64,000 nt of DNA from Ligula intestinalis (GCA_036362985.1 JAYGXS010000009.1:24403128-24467127); one strand, 5' to 3'; counted from the first letter of the stretch, positions 1 through 10,100 are shown. A program made the numbers and translations. The notes: generated by a model not told the origin, from the letters alone.

Positions 1-312
1 ATTGCAAAATAAGTGCATATGTACCTGCTGCAGACAGGCCCAATAATGGAGTCTTAGGGCATCCTACCTTACCAATTATTCATGGTCGCCAGTAAATAGG
101 CACACCGAAAAGCAGATTATGGTATGACAGTCTCTGCGGCGTGATAGTTCAACCGAAACCTGATGTCAGTTTTGCTCCGCCATATTCAGGAGAAAGTAAG
201 ACAACTGTGCACAGAAAATGAATTTATTTATGGTAATTTAAATTGTAGGTAGGATCGCAATTGCAAGCGTTTACCACTGCTAGAGGATAGGGATAATAGA
301 GAAGAAGAATAA
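1..312. other. Unassigned sequence
   Basis: I see no supported gene, RNA or repeat here. The right edge touches the outer end of the first Penelope-like terminal repeat, so its last few tens of bases may belong to that element. Confidence 0.4.
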
Positions 313-346
313 GACTTGATCGCTGGGACAATGCGTTTATTCGCCT

Positions 347-380
347 GACGCTTCGACATCCGTCGCGGATTCATCATCAG
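347..380 (-). ncRNA. Hammerhead-like core in left arm of PLE-B1
   Basis: On the minus strand the order is CTGATGA, a hairpin built on ATCCG-CGA-CGGAT, then GAAGCGTC. The usual GAAA has become GAAG, so it is probably inactive. The flanks TGTCT and AGGCG can pair as a short stem I (Watson-Crick plus G-T pairs). It mirrors the core at 1200-1233. Confidence 0.5.
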
Positions 381-484
381 AGACATGAGAAGGAAACCGC
401 AGCAGAAATGGGTAATGCATGCACAGACGTTTGCAGTATCTATAGGATACAGTCATTACTGCAAACATACAGGGACAATTAACG

Positions 485-1002
485 TTAATTGCCTTCTTGC
501 GCGTGGATAGTTTGTTGGACGGCACGCGGGCTCTGACTTGTTGAACTTTCATCACGGGTGGTGGGCTCGGGCGTGACGATTGCTCGGCCACCTGGCTCAC
601 CGGTGTTGGCGTAAGATGAGGCGGTGGCCTGTCCGTTCCTCAAGTGAAGACTTGCAATGACCAAATCGAGTTTCGGCATTGAATATGGATCGGGCAAATC
701 GTTGCACTTGTTGATGGATCGGGGCCCGTGAACCATGACTCAAGTAATTCTCGGCTCACCCGATTGTCACATCTTGCGAACATTTTGGCCTCATCAAATT
801 TGAATGTGTGGCCAGGTTTCATCGAATGAGCCGCAACTTGAGAATTGGCATCATTTCGCCGCACTGCAGTCGCGTGTTCGGCAATTCGCATCCTGAGAAG
901 TCTGCCAGTTTCTCCGACATAGTTGCTTTGACTGCAACTGCACCAGATCCTGTAGACAACCCCAGATGTTTCTCGCCGTGGCTGTGGGTCTTTGGCCTTC
1001 AT
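485..1002 (-). pseudogene. GIY-YIG endonuclease domain of Penelope-like element (broken)
   Basis: This is the C-terminal nuclease of a Penelope-type reverse transcriptase, used in target DNA nicking. The frame at 640-1002 contains VVYRIWCSC, then NYVGETGRLLRMRIAEH (GIY-YIG core with the following R and E/H positions), then GHTFKFDEAKMFARCDNRVS and RELLESWF. A frameshift near 700 moves the reading to 485-736, which continues with GPRSINKCNDLPDPYS, the usual downstream segment. The domain starts at an internal position and has no RT upstream. A 55-bp stretch encoding GHTFKFDEAK is repeated at about 1055-1110. It is not functional because of the frameshift. Family assignment is strong; activity is excluded only for this copy. 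Confidence 0.8.
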
Positions 1003-1199
1003 TATTTGACGCGTTATGGTTGCCTTTGGCCTGTGTGCGACTCCAACTGCAAGTCTTGGAGGATTTTGGCCTCATCAAATTTAAACGTGTGGCCTGCTCT
1101 CGTTGAATGAGCCATTTGCAGTAATTACTGTATCTTATTAATACTGCACACTTATGTGCATGCATAACCCGTTTCTACTGCTGTTTATTATTCATGTCT

Positions 1200-1233
1200 C
1201 TGATGATGAATCCGCGATGGATGTCGAAACGTC
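1200..1233 (+). ncRNA. Hammerhead-like core in right arm of PLE-B1
   Basis: CTGATGA at 1200-1206 is followed by a hairpin around ATCCG-CGA-TGGAT and by GAAACGTC at 1226-1233. ACGT is self-complementary, so stem III would need a dimer, as reported for minimal hammerheads of Penelope-like elements. Stem I is partly lost here. Activity is not established. Confidence 0.55.
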
Positions 1234-1320
1234 AAGTGGATAAACATATAGTCCCAGCTGTCGAGTCTTCTTCTTCTCAATTGGTTCCTGGGACAAACAT
1301 GTTTGCTTTCATTGGCAGTA

Positions 1321-1829
1321 GGGATTATACTTATAAGCGAACCTCTGCGGTATTGCGATTTTCCAGTTCTGTGTTAGACAAGTCAGTGCTTAGCGGTAAG
1401 GCTCATTGGCAGTGAGAGTGTCGTTGACTCCGGATAACGGACAGCCTGCACTGTCCGCGTTTATTTAACTGGTGAAGGCACGTGTGAATCAGACCAGCGC
1501 CACCCCCTAGACAAGTGTGGTGCCAAGGTTAGCAAGTTTGAGGGAGTAACTGAGGACGGAGGTATTTCCTTCCAGGAGCTATGCAAAAATGTGTTGAACC
1601 AACATGATGGCCAGATCAGGGTACGCTGGCCTGTCTGCGCTCAATCCATCCAGCCGGCTATCCCAGAAGAGCTGCAACGCAGGGTATAGTGACAGGCCTA
1701 GAAGCGAAATCAAGCCGCGTCTGCTATTTTCGTCAAATTCCTGCATCAGAAGTCTTACCGACTGAACAGTATTTAGAAAGAGGAAATAAAATATAACGTA
1801 AGGTCAATTGAAATAACTATCTTATCATG
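1321..1829. other. Unassigned sequence
   Basis: No feature recognised. The first ~300 bases are comparatively GC-rich and there is no long frame that resembles a known protein. Confidence 0.4.
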
Positions 1830-2200
1830 GCACTCAGTGTATACATCTCACCTGAAAATCAAGAATTGGAAGGTTGCCAACTTATGGGATACGTCGGTTC
1901 TCTGAAGACAAAGAACCAGGCTGCAACGACCTTTAGTTTATGCGATCCATATTTCAAACCACAATCAGTTTGGATCCAGGCACCCTGAGTCTGGCCTTGT
2001 GAAAACGTGGTTGGAATCACATGAACTAGACGTCTTTGGCATGCGTAGATGAACTGATCAGTTTTTGCATCCACTGCATGGTTCTTGGCACCGAAACCAG
2101 ATGTGTGTAGAACCAGAGAGTGCGGTAGCTTCAACGTAAGTCTACCATCCCCATGGGTTACTTCAGACGTAAGTCACTGTCCCTCCACCCACAATTGTTT
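1830..2200 (+). repeat. Decayed copy of dispersed repeat family R
   Basis: Around 1850-1885 the sequence reads as the peptide ELEGCQLMG, matching LGGCQPTG in the better copy at 9490-9830. At 2124-2190 the motif AGTGCGGTAG, followed by AAGTCTAC, matches 9741-9765 and 17520-17550. The spacing between the two blocks is similar to that in the 9.5-kb copy, which supports one element and not two chance matches. Confidence 0.45.
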
Positions 2201-3425
2201 TGAGCAGACCCTTGACATCGTCGTTCGCGGCAAATGAACTGTGCGGTGTTAATCAGCCTTAAACCGACTTTTCTGGCCATGCGCTAAAGTTGGCCATTAA
2301 ATTATTTTGGAAACAGCTGGGTGTCGTAGCGCTGTTCTGCGAAATTTAGCGAAAAATGATACCCAATAATCCTTTTGAGTTAGACGTCTTCTACACTTTT
2401 TGCCGCAGACAGATGTGTTCAGCTTACCATGGCAGATATACTCCAGGCATCTTAAGGGAATACAAACGACACTGAATAACTGATTCTCGGTTTCTGTGTG
2501 ACCCTTTTTTCTTTGTGTTTTTACACTGGCACACTGGCACGCTTGGTTTGAGCGTTTTGGTATTCCAGAACGAAGCTGATTACCGGAGGTCTGTTTTCGT
2601 GCAAATAGGGAAAAGACGTTTCGAGCACCGGACCAATGAGCTTATTGTTCTGAGCATTCGTAAACTTGCAGGAGTCCGTTTTCTTCCTCGTCTATGCGAA
2701 TACCTGGAACGCGAACCTTTTCAGTCATTAGAGATCTCATGTTTCATCCTACGGGTTGCGTAATGATCAAATAATCATGAGAAGGAATTGGCAAATTTCC
2801 GTTCTTCTTTTTCTTATTGTTTTCTTCTTCTTCTTTTTCAGAGTTGCAGCAATCATATCGGTATACTGTCAGAATTTGCAGCCGGCAGGAAGGCTTGGAA
2901 AATTTGTTAAACTGGAGGTCGCGTCAAGTCTGTGCAGGGTTCCCAAACAGTTTTGACTTATATTACAAGACTGGTCCTTGCGTACGGCTTTGCCGGAAAT
3001 TTTCTTCTTTTAAGGAATACAAGTCTCAATTTTACTCAGTTTGGCCTGATTGCAACTCCCTGCAATTGCATAATGACTTGGAAATGTGTTATTTGTAAAC
3101 TAAAAGCAACGCATGTTCTGTTAAATGATGCGACTACTTTTCTCTAACCCAATGAGGCAGTATTACCTAAAGCGCATTAAATTATGCGTTAAATGTGCAG
3201 CGATTGTATTTCATAAAGGACATTCGTAAGCAGGCATATACGACTGTTATATCTCCAGCTAATTGGCAGAAGAAAGGCAATCAGCCGCTTCTGGAAGCAG
3301 GAGCTGTAACTTAGGATAACACAGACAGCAGATGTTTAGCTTGTCCAATACAACCTATTGATGGCGGTCTGGTCTTTCTAGAATACTCCTGGCCAAAAGC
3401 ATGAGATCGGTGTTCTGGCCTGCCA
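2201..3425. other. Unassigned AT-rich sequence
   Basis: I see no gene or repeat that I can name. A pyrimidine-rich tract lies at about 2805-2840. Short open frames on the plus strand between 2515 and 3147 overlap one another in different frames and have no recognisable motifs. Confidence 0.4.
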
Positions 3426-3574
3426 TTGATCGATAGTTTGACACGCTGTGTGAGCGGTTGTTACGCGTTCATGCTAATCGATAATTTTCCAGGCTCTGTG
3501 AATGGTCATCACGTGTGCACGCTGATCAATATTTCCTCACGTTGTGTTAACGGTTGTTAGCGTTTACTGTTAGC
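3426..3574 (+). repeat. Three diverged tandem units of about 48 bp
   Basis: Three consecutive units begin TGATCGATA (about 3428), TAATCGATA (about 3475) and TGATCAATA (about 3522). Each carries CTGTGTG/CTGTGAA/TTGTGTT in its middle and a GGTTGTTA-like segment after it. The units differ at roughly a third of positions, so this is an old minisatellite. Confidence 0.5.
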
Positions 3575-4684
3575 CTGTGCACATGACTCCAGGTGAATCA
3601 CACTCGCGCCCCTACAATATTGGTTTTATTTAAATGAGGATCCCACAGTCATTAAATACCAATTTGGTAGCTTTTCTTAAACCAAAATAAACGTTTTTCG
3701 TTAGCTGCAAATCATGGATACGGACGTCCTAAACCACAGCTACAAGAAAGGATTCCTTCGAGTGCATGATGTCCATAATAATTTCGCATCTATGAGCAAC
3801 AACAACAGTAAGTTAGTTCACTGGGGTTTGCGCTACCGTCCACTGAAAAGCCACGCTACCATCCAGATTGCGCACGCTTTTTCATTTTCGTTCTCAGGTC
3901 ATGGACAAAATCGGTTTTCCCAGGGCAGTGCTGGCTCCTGACCGTGAACCTTGAGTCGGCAGCTCGGCGGTGCGGCCTGGACCGGATCAAAGCACCGTTT
4001 TGTGTCGCCTTTGGACACACCCCTTGTCGGCGACGGTGATGTGCGACTGAACGCGGAGTGACACTTTCTTGATATGGCGGTTCAGATCCTTCAGTAAAAT
4101 GCATAGAGCTATTCAATTATTCTCCTTACATATAGGCCTAAAAGAAAATGTTTTGCTGAAATTCACCTATTTGGTACTTTTTCCCTCCCACATTTCGCGG
4201 CTTGTCCGCAGTCACTTCGCACATTTGAAACCATGAGTACAATCATTCCGGTTTTACACGTTCATGGCGTTGGTGGTGACTACGGCGTGCCTGTATTTTT
4301 AGGAGCCAGCAAGCAGGCAGCGAACGTACAACAGCGAGCCGCGCTCATGGCAGGCTATCGATCGGCCTACACGCGTCAAACGCATACTGGCAGTGAATCA
4401 ATCAATAATTCACAGTTAAAGCTACAGTTGGCTGTTGAGTAACAAGCCAATCGTACCGCTATACACGCCAAGACAGAAGCTGATTGACTCTATTGACGTA
4501 ACTTTACATGCGTTTTTTTACCTTAAATCATGCGTACTTATTACGCTCAAGGACTTCTACTGTTGTACCCTCCTTGTCGTGTTCTTCCTTGGGGGCACAC
4601 ATAAGACGTAATCAGGCGGTGGCACTTCGGCCCTGTCTACCGTTGCAACATGCATACCTTTAACTCTAACGCTGATCATCTTGA
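3575..4684. other. Unassigned sequence
   Basis: No supported gene or repeat. The stretch from about 3870 to 4080 is GC-rich relative to its surroundings, but neither strand translates to anything I recognise. Confidence 0.35.
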
Positions 4685-4694
4685 NNNNNNNNNN
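4685..4694. other. Assembly gap (10 Ns)
   Basis: Ten undetermined bases. A gap of exactly ten may be a scaffolding placeholder, so the true distance between the flanks may differ. Confidence 0.99.
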
Positions 4695-4899
4695 CGCATC
4701 TTGCCACGGTACAGCACATCCTTAATTTTTGAACGGCTGTTGTATGAACCCAGCTGCCAGTTAAAATCCCAGCCGCGGCCGCAATGTCTGGCCCTGTACA
4801 TACAGTCTGGTCAACGGGTAGAGTTTAAGATGCGACCAAAGAGTAACTTAAAGGGTAACTCACAATAACTTCAGCTATTTGACGGATAGAGGCAAATTG

Positions 4900-5130
4900 G
4901 CGAGTTTTTAGGAAGCATTTTGGAATGAGGTAGAGTGTGATTGCTGGAATCAGAAGTTTATTGGTGTAAGTTTTCGGATTTTGGCTTGCAGTCATCATCA
5001 GAAATAATCGCAGAAATGGGCGAATGTCCGCAGTTGTCCCTGGTGATATGTTAAGTCCAGAATCCGAAACGTCACTTTGATTAGTTTGTTGTTCCAGTGA
5101 TCGCATCTTCTCCTCTTGAGCTATTGAACT
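4900..5130. mobile_element. Facing pair of Penelope-like termini (family E), no coding part
   Basis: The minus strand of about 4900-5005 and the plus strand of about 5035-5130 align: both run CTGATGA or CTGGTGA, a short spacer, AATCCGAAA, a T-rich segment with TAA or TTG, then TTCCAG followed by GATCGCATCTT or similar. Only about 30 bp separates them. Related single termini lie at 26560-26640 and 47120-47215. The core intervals are 4968-5001 (minus) and 5040-5073 (plus); the plus one retains GAAACGTC. This looks like a solo inverted pseudo-LTR pair. Confidence 0.55.
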
Positions 5131-6390
5131 GTTTCACGTTTTACAGCGATGTTCTTCTACAGGGCAGTATTAAGAGACACATTGTTGTCACACAATCCTT
5201 GGGCATGATCAGCCGTGAAGTGTTGTGTAAAATAGCTCTGCAAAAGACACATTAAAAACTCTAAAAACTCTCCAGGTGTTTGCTGTTCTGTGCTAGACAG
5301 TAAAGCGGAATCAAAAGTTAGAGTAAATGCACCTGCTCTAACTCATGACGTCTATGTTTTTCACAAAAAATCCCCGCTACCCAGAAGTGGCTCACGCTGT
5401 TTCCCCCAAGGCAATTGGGTGTTTAAGGCAGCACAGGTAGAATTATGTTTGAAAATAATCCGTTATTTGCAATTTTTGGTTACATTTGCTTTCATATTAA
5501 ACACACTGTACAACAAGGCTGTTCCCAGAGAGCCTGAAGTTCGAGTATGTATTCCAGCATGGTTTTATGAGACTCGTTAGCGGTTGTTCCGTTTATACAT
5601 TGCTTGAGATACGTTGAACTGATACATCAAGATTTTCGTTTGATTGCATCGATTGCAAGGTCAAAGGATTATGACATTTCGCAAGCCCCCATGTGGAGAT
5701 GCTGGTTAGTGACCAATCAATGTAAAGGGAATTTTCAGGTGTTATCCTAATTGTACCATTTTGTACACTAAGAGAACTCTTCTTCAGTCGCTTTTCTTCG
5801 TAATTATTTTGGGTGTTTGATTACGACGAAGTTTAAACTGTTTTTGAAATAGTGGTGAACAGTTTATGATTTTCAGCATCTTAAGTCGAGAGTCCAAAAA
5901 TGCAGAACGTGTTCTACATATCTAACAAAATCCTAAGAATAAAATGTTTTTCAAAAGCATTTACCCAAATAATGAGTTGGGTCATGGTATCAGAATAACG
6001 CAAACACGTCAAATCATTTCCAAAAAGAAACTCCACAAAAAACGTCGCAACTTAAAGTCAAAAACTGTTATCCCTTATTTTCAGGAAATTTAAAAATATC
6101 GCTCAAACATTCCTATCATTAGCTTAACCCTAACTAGTCAAACCATGCAGATATTCGGCCAAACCGAAAATAAGGCCCACAAACACCTGCGACATGCCGT
6201 CATTTTTTTCTGTGACGGCGCATGCGAAAGATGTCCGGGTAATTTCTATCTACATTTGAGCATGAGAAGATACGAAATGTAGAATCGGAGCGGGTACAAT
6301 ATCAGCATTTTTTTGCAAAATCTTCGTACACATTCTGCTAGTCTGTTGTATGTTTTTTGTTCAATAATGGGGCCTTAAAGTAAACAGATA
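5131..6390. other. Unassigned sequence
   Basis: A 96-codon open frame at 5290-5580 has no family motif and uses no clear start context. I see nothing else in this stretch. Confidence 0.35.
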
Positions 6391-6576
6391 CAGTAGTCGT
6401 CGGCTATTAAACCCACCTCGGGCCCAGACCAAACTGGGCTTAATAAGCGGTGGGCTTATTAATCGTGGGCTTAATGCAGCAGTCACCAGTTTTTAAGTCC
6501 ACCTCGGGCCCAGACCAAATTGGGCTTAATAAGCGGTGGGCTTATTAACCGTAGACTTAAAAGTCGGCGAATACTG
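6391..6576. mobile_element. Small TIR element resembling a pogo/Tigger-type MITE
   Basis: The left end reads CAGTAGTCGTCGGCTATTAA and the right end is its approximate inverse, closing with GTCGGCGAATACTG. Inside are two direct copies of about 95 bp, each containing CCTCGGGCCCAGACCAAA, then GGGCTTAATAAGC and GGGCTTATTAA, so each unit is itself a hairpin. CAGTA ends and TTATTAAxCG segments recall pogo/Tigger termini from memory. No TA target duplication is obvious, so the assignment is tentative. Confidence 0.5.
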
Positions 6577-6720
6577 CATAACTTAAACTCCTCGAGTATT
6601 TAGAGAAAGCTGGGTTTTTTTCCTTTTCAGTAGAATGTTTACCCATAATGTTCAGGGCAGTCAAAAAAGGTCAAGCCTTTGCATTTTTGTGTTGAAGTAA
6701 ATTTCGAAAAGGGCAAAATA

Positions 6721-6749
6721 CGCAGATATTTGAGTTCGAAATATCTGCG
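6721..6749. repeat. Perfect 11-bp inverted repeat
   Basis: CGCAGATATTT and its exact reverse complement flank a 7-base loop. No terminator or protein site can be inferred from it alone. Confidence 0.8.
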
Positions 6750-6989
6750 TACATTGTCATTGTTTGAGTTTAGAAAAAATGGGAAAGTTTGACTGGTTTT
6801 TTAATCTGCTGGACATTAGTCATAACATCGCTGCTGAAAGTGGAAGAAATCACTTTTCACTGTATGCTGAAGCAAAACAAAGCATACCAGATTTGCCAAA
6901 CAGAACTTTTACAAATGGAATTTACGCTTCTTTTCCCAAAAGTTTTGCGATTTCTCATACATGCAGTTATATGATTTTCATGAACACAA

Positions 6990-7310
6990 AAGAAAATATA
7001 CTGTTCTGTGAAATGTTATCATCAAAAATTTTTTTGGCTTGTATAAGTGCTTTTGGTAGCACTGCATGCACAAAATTACTTCGCTTTACATCTGCACGGA
7101 ATTTTTATACAAAGCTGTTAAGGTTCTTGCAAGTCTCTGTGCCAGGATCAATAATGGCATCAAATGGGTCATCCTAATAACTCTCACAGATGTTTACATG
7201 TTCTAAAATGTCAAATAAATTTTCAGTTGTAAGCGGATAATATTCAGAGTGGGGATTGCACTTGACATCATACTGGCGACACATGCCCTGGCTAAAAGCT
7301 GAGACACGTG
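6990..7310 (-). pseudogene. Possible decayed coding segment, unknown family
   Basis: Read on the minus strand from about 7310, one frame stays open except for two single stops and gives protein-like sequence: CRQYDVKCNPHSEYYPL, then TTENLFDILEHVN, then DDPFDAIIDPGTETCKNLN and KFRADVKRSNFVHAVLPKAL. Composition is more protein-like than its neighbours, with clustered charged and hydrophobic residues. I do not recognise the family. The plus strand also has a 137-codon open frame over 6764-7177, which I regard as a shadow or chance. Low certainty. Confidence 0.2.
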
Positions 7311-7466
7311 TTTTGCCAATACTCTACCACAGCACGGGACAACTGCGAGGCGGGCTACTCATCGGCGGGTCCCACAACATGTACCATGCTGTTTGTTTGT
7401 CAGATACACCGGTTTTAGGACTTTTGTCTTTATATTTCCTCAGAAAAAAATAATCTTCAAATTGAA

Positions 7467-7750
7467 ATAGTCTATCGCATACTATGCCTAAACTGTTCTT
7501 GATATTACACAGGACAGACGGGGCACATGCTTGGTTCGTGCAGACACAAGTGTAGGCTGGTTGTAAGACGAAGTGACGCATTATCACAAGTGGCTGCCGA
7601 CACCTATGAGAGAAGTCATGAGTCTAACTTGGCGGCCGCGAGGATAATCGCCCACGCCGGCAGCAAGGCAGGCCGAGAATTGATTGAAGCCTGGGCCTCC
7701 AATGAGAACTCAGTCAATTGATTTATCGATCTGGTGTCGGCATACATCAC
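7467..7750 (+). pseudogene. GIY-YIG endonuclease fragment (PLE family F)
   Basis: The frame starting at 7467 reads IVYRILCLNC, a stop, YYTGQTG (the GIY-YIG core with Y-T-G), then KCRLVVRRSDALSQVAAD and RELIEAWASNENSVNRFIDL. This is the order expected for a Penelope nuclease: VYRI-C-x-C, YIGxTG, an arginine-rich helix, then the LLEAW and IDLxxAY tail. One in-frame stop falls between the two halves of the core, and the usual HTFxFD segment is replaced by HESNLAAARIIAHAG. It is non-functional. Confidence 0.7.
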
Positions 7751-7925
7751 CTTCGGTTGGAATCTCTGGACGGACGTGACTGCTAGCTGATTGGTCCCTG
7801 CTCCCCTTTAACTGTAGCTTGTTTTTTCGTCGACGCTTTCATCTCTGTCGATGGGCTCCAGGAAAAGTTCAAAAACCAAATAAAACCATAATTCTGGAGA
7901 TTAAAATGTCTTCTTCTCTACCTGA
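7467..7925 (+). mobile_element. Penelope-like element, family F: nuclease fragment plus 3' terminus
   Basis: A nuclease fragment (7467-7750) is followed by a terminal segment. The stretch CTGATTGGTCCCTGCTCCCC, then CGTCGACGCTTTCATCTCTG and CCAAATAAA, matches both arms of the facing pair at 36735-37205. The segment ends near TCTTCTTCT, as other PLE termini here do. The RT domain is absent, so this is a strongly 5'-truncated copy. Confidence 0.65.
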
Positions 7926-8088
7926 AGTATGTGAGTTTATATTTTTATCCACAGTCGCAGACTGAAATTGTCTATGAATATTTGGCCGCATGTCCACCGG
8001 TTTCAACAAGAGAATCGCGTGAAATTCATTCAATAAAAAACCGGCAAACTAAACTGGTCAATTTTGAGGGTACAATATATTGCAGTAT

Positions 8089-9064
8089 GCGCCAGAATTC
8101 GTGTAAAATCCCGACCTATGCGAAATATTGCTACTCTTTCGCTAAGTGACATTGACCCAGGTTGTGATATTGATCACAGTGCAGTCATTTCTAGGTTAAT
8201 TCAGTCATGACTGGATGCGGGCTTTATAAGTAGTTTCCTTTTGACCAATAAGAAAACGTTTGTATTATAAAAAGTGACCACTTACATAGTATGCATTTTT
8301 ATCATTAATTTTGACTGCCTTTATAAATTTCAATAAACTTTATGAAAAATGTGCCCAAAAATTATTTTTGTTCTCGTTTGGGAGAAAATTACGCATTCTT
8401 TAATAACGTACTCAAGGAAAAGCTATCTATTGGCTTTAAAAGGTTTCTCATAATGAAATTTGTTACGATTGTGAGGCGTTCATGCATAAGACATCGTATC
8501 CGTCAACTTATTAGTGCTGCCTATCCTACGTAAAGCATGCCCTCTATCTATTGCAAAATTTTATGAGAACAATGTAATTTCCTCGTCAACTGTAGATGGA
8601 AACGTATTGCTCCTTAAACAAGATGTACAAAGTGAGCAGTTTGTAAACCTTGAATTCGAGTGAGGCGGTTAGTTGGTTCCAAGATGATTCGACAATTTAG
8701 AAACTTTTTTTGAAAACAGAAGGATACCCTTTATTTAACTTTTAAATTTAAAGAAGGCGTACTTTCTTCTGAAACGAGCACAAGAAATAATTTTTTCTGT
8801 TACGTTTTCCATAAATATATTTTAATTTATAAAGACAGTCAAAATTAATGATAAACTACATACGATTTAAGTGGTTACTTTTTACAATGCATACGTTTTC
8901 CTAGTGGTCAGAACGAAGCTCATTACAAAGCTCGCATCCTATAATGACTGAAATGACTTCAGAATACACTACACGATAATCATTATCAGAACCTGGGTCA
9001 CTGCCGATTAGCGAAAGAGTACCAATCTTTCGCATATGTCGGAATGTTACACGCATTCTGGTGC
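8089..9064. mobile_element. Long-TIR non-autonomous element (family V), copy 1
   Basis: The outer ~330 bp at each side are inverted copies. The left arm starts GCGCCAGAATTCGTGTAAAAT and continues with CTACTCTTTCGCTAA, GACCCAGGTTGTGATA, TTGACTGCCTTTATAAATTT and TTACGC. The right arm read on the minus strand from 9064 gives GCACCAGAATGCGTGTAACA, TACTCTTTCGCTAA, GACCCAGGTTCTGATA and TTGACTGTCTTTATAAATT. The middle (about 8440-8720) is unique within the copy but shared with copies at 33.3 and 40.8 kb, which shows a real mobile family. No transposase is encoded. Class is unknown; a non-autonomous DNA transposon or foldback element is likely. Confidence 0.75.
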
Positions 9065-9069
9065 GGACT

Positions 9070-9276
9070 GTGCTAAAGTGGGAGATGATTGAAGCGTTGG
9101 CAATGGTCCAATCGTGCGATGAAACCCCTTATGGAGCGCCTATATGGAAATTGGGAGGAAATTCGGCGCATTTGAAGGTACGATATATTATTCCAGAGGA
9201 GGAGGGTGTAGCGTCGACAATGGGCCAAGAGCCTGATGAAACCCCTTATGGAGTGGGCCGTGTTTATGGACATTAA
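9070..9276 (+). repeat. Two direct repeats of about 125 bp, both encoding DETPYG
   Basis: GATGAAACCCCTTATGGAG occurs at about 9118 and again at about 9236, with similarity in the preceding 35 bases (GTTGGCAATGGTCCAA versus GTCGACAATGGGCCAA). The plus-strand frame stays open across both (9061-9276), giving DETPYGAP and DETPYGVG. I know no protein with this motif and treat it as a tandem duplication. Confidence 0.5.
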
Positions 9277-9489
9277 TCACCCCCCGCCCCTTTGTGTGAT
9301 ATGTGGGCGTTTCTGTTTGGTCGTATATGTGACACTCACAGATGAGGTGCATCTGTCAACCATGTCAATCTCTGCGCCGATCCCCGTAACAGACAGCTGA
9401 CTGGTTCCCGCAGTGTCTAGCGCCCGAGTATGTAAACTGAGAATGAAATCGGCTGTTCAGCACATTTTTCCTCAATTTAAGCAGTTAGA

Positions 9490-9830
9490 CGGGCTTGAAG
9501 TTATCACGATGCGCTAAATATCGTGAACTGGGAGGCTGCCAACCAACGGGATAACGCAGTACTCGCGGTTTTTTGTGTGAAGCGGTGGACGGAGAGTAAA
9601 ATTGCAGTGGCTACGCTTTAGTGTGACCTTCATGGCACTCCCACTCCGAGCCAAGTGTGACGGCATGCCCAGGGACGCCTCTGGACGCACTTTCAGTTTT
9701 TCTGACTTGGTCCTGACGCTTGACCCATATTTTGGGAGGAGGTAGTGCAGTAGATACAGCGCTAGTCTACTTTTCGCATAAACTAAAGCTCCTACAATTT
9801 ACCCTCTGTACCAGTTTGCCTTGGGTCAAA
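9490..9830 (+). repeat. Dispersed repeat family R, best plus-strand copy
   Basis: The core reads, in one frame, GLKLSRCAKYRELGGCQPTG. Similar peptides appear in copies at 1.85, 14.65, 28.85 (minus), 29.4 (minus) and 62.25 kb. It continues with TTGCAGTGGCTACG, a variable stretch and CATGGCACTCCCACTC, then AGTGCAGTAGATACAGCG and AGTCTACTTTTCGC, which match 17520-17600. No terminal repeats, poly-A tail or RT are visible. Confidence 0.6.
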
Positions 9831-10004
9831 TGGTGGACCTGGTTGGAATCAAAAGTTGAATTTCTGTACGGTGATAATTTCACCCTTGTGGTATTCACCA
9901 TTTCATTATGTTCATGGAGCACTATTTCCTTTGATTAAAAGTAAATATAATCGTTCGTTAATTAACGTAAACATATCGATAACGCAAGCCACTTGCCCTG
10001 CTCT

Positions 10005-10100
10005 GCCCTAGGCCCATGGCGGATGATGGCCAATAATCCAGTAGTGGCCATTCCAGTCCTTCCCTTGTCTTTGCCGACAATGTCCTCTGCCTAGAGGACT
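10005..10100 (+). repeat. Family S repeat (hammerhead-bearing), degraded copy
   Basis: GGATGATGGCCAATAATCCA, then GTAG, TGGCCATT and CCAGTCC follow the order stem II, GAAA, stem III and stem I of the better copies at 10.3 and 63.3 kb. Both core boxes are mutated (CGGATGA and GTAG). The tail CTTGTCTTTGCCGACAATGT matches those copies. Confidence 0.45.

Larger units (their letters stand above)
313..1320 (-). mobile_element. Penelope-like element, family B copy 1, with inverted termini
   Basis: This is a truncated Penelope-like retroelement whose only surviving coding part is the C-terminal GIY-YIG nuclease. The two ends are inverted copies of one terminal repeat: about 313-463 reads as the reverse complement of about 1113-1283, with only scattered differences. 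The right copy seems to run on to about 1320, because the related copy near 38.7 kb shares that extension. Each arm holds a hammerhead-like core. A decayed relative lies at 37910-38740, another at 45930-46780, and a lone terminus at 28000-28115. The reverse transcriptase is missing. Known PLEs carry such pseudo-LTRs in direct or inverted orientation, so the architecture is expected for the class. Confidence 0.8.

Noticed and set aside
3426..3574. CRISPR-like array
   Set aside because: Three diverged, directly adjacent ~48-bp units without spacers in a eukaryotic context.
3856..4116. Gag or protease segment of an LTR element
   Set aside because: GC-rich with an 86-codon minus-strand frame, but no zinc knuckle, DTG/DSG or other motif could be found.
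6764..7177. 137-codon plus-strand open frame
   Set aside because: It begins at TTG, not ATG, has no motif, and overlaps a minus-strand segment that reads more like protein.
9233..9260. CTGATGAAACCCC as a hammerhead core
   Set aside because: No GAAA box follows at a suitable distance and no stem II can be formed; CTGATGA is part of a duplicated coding-like unit.
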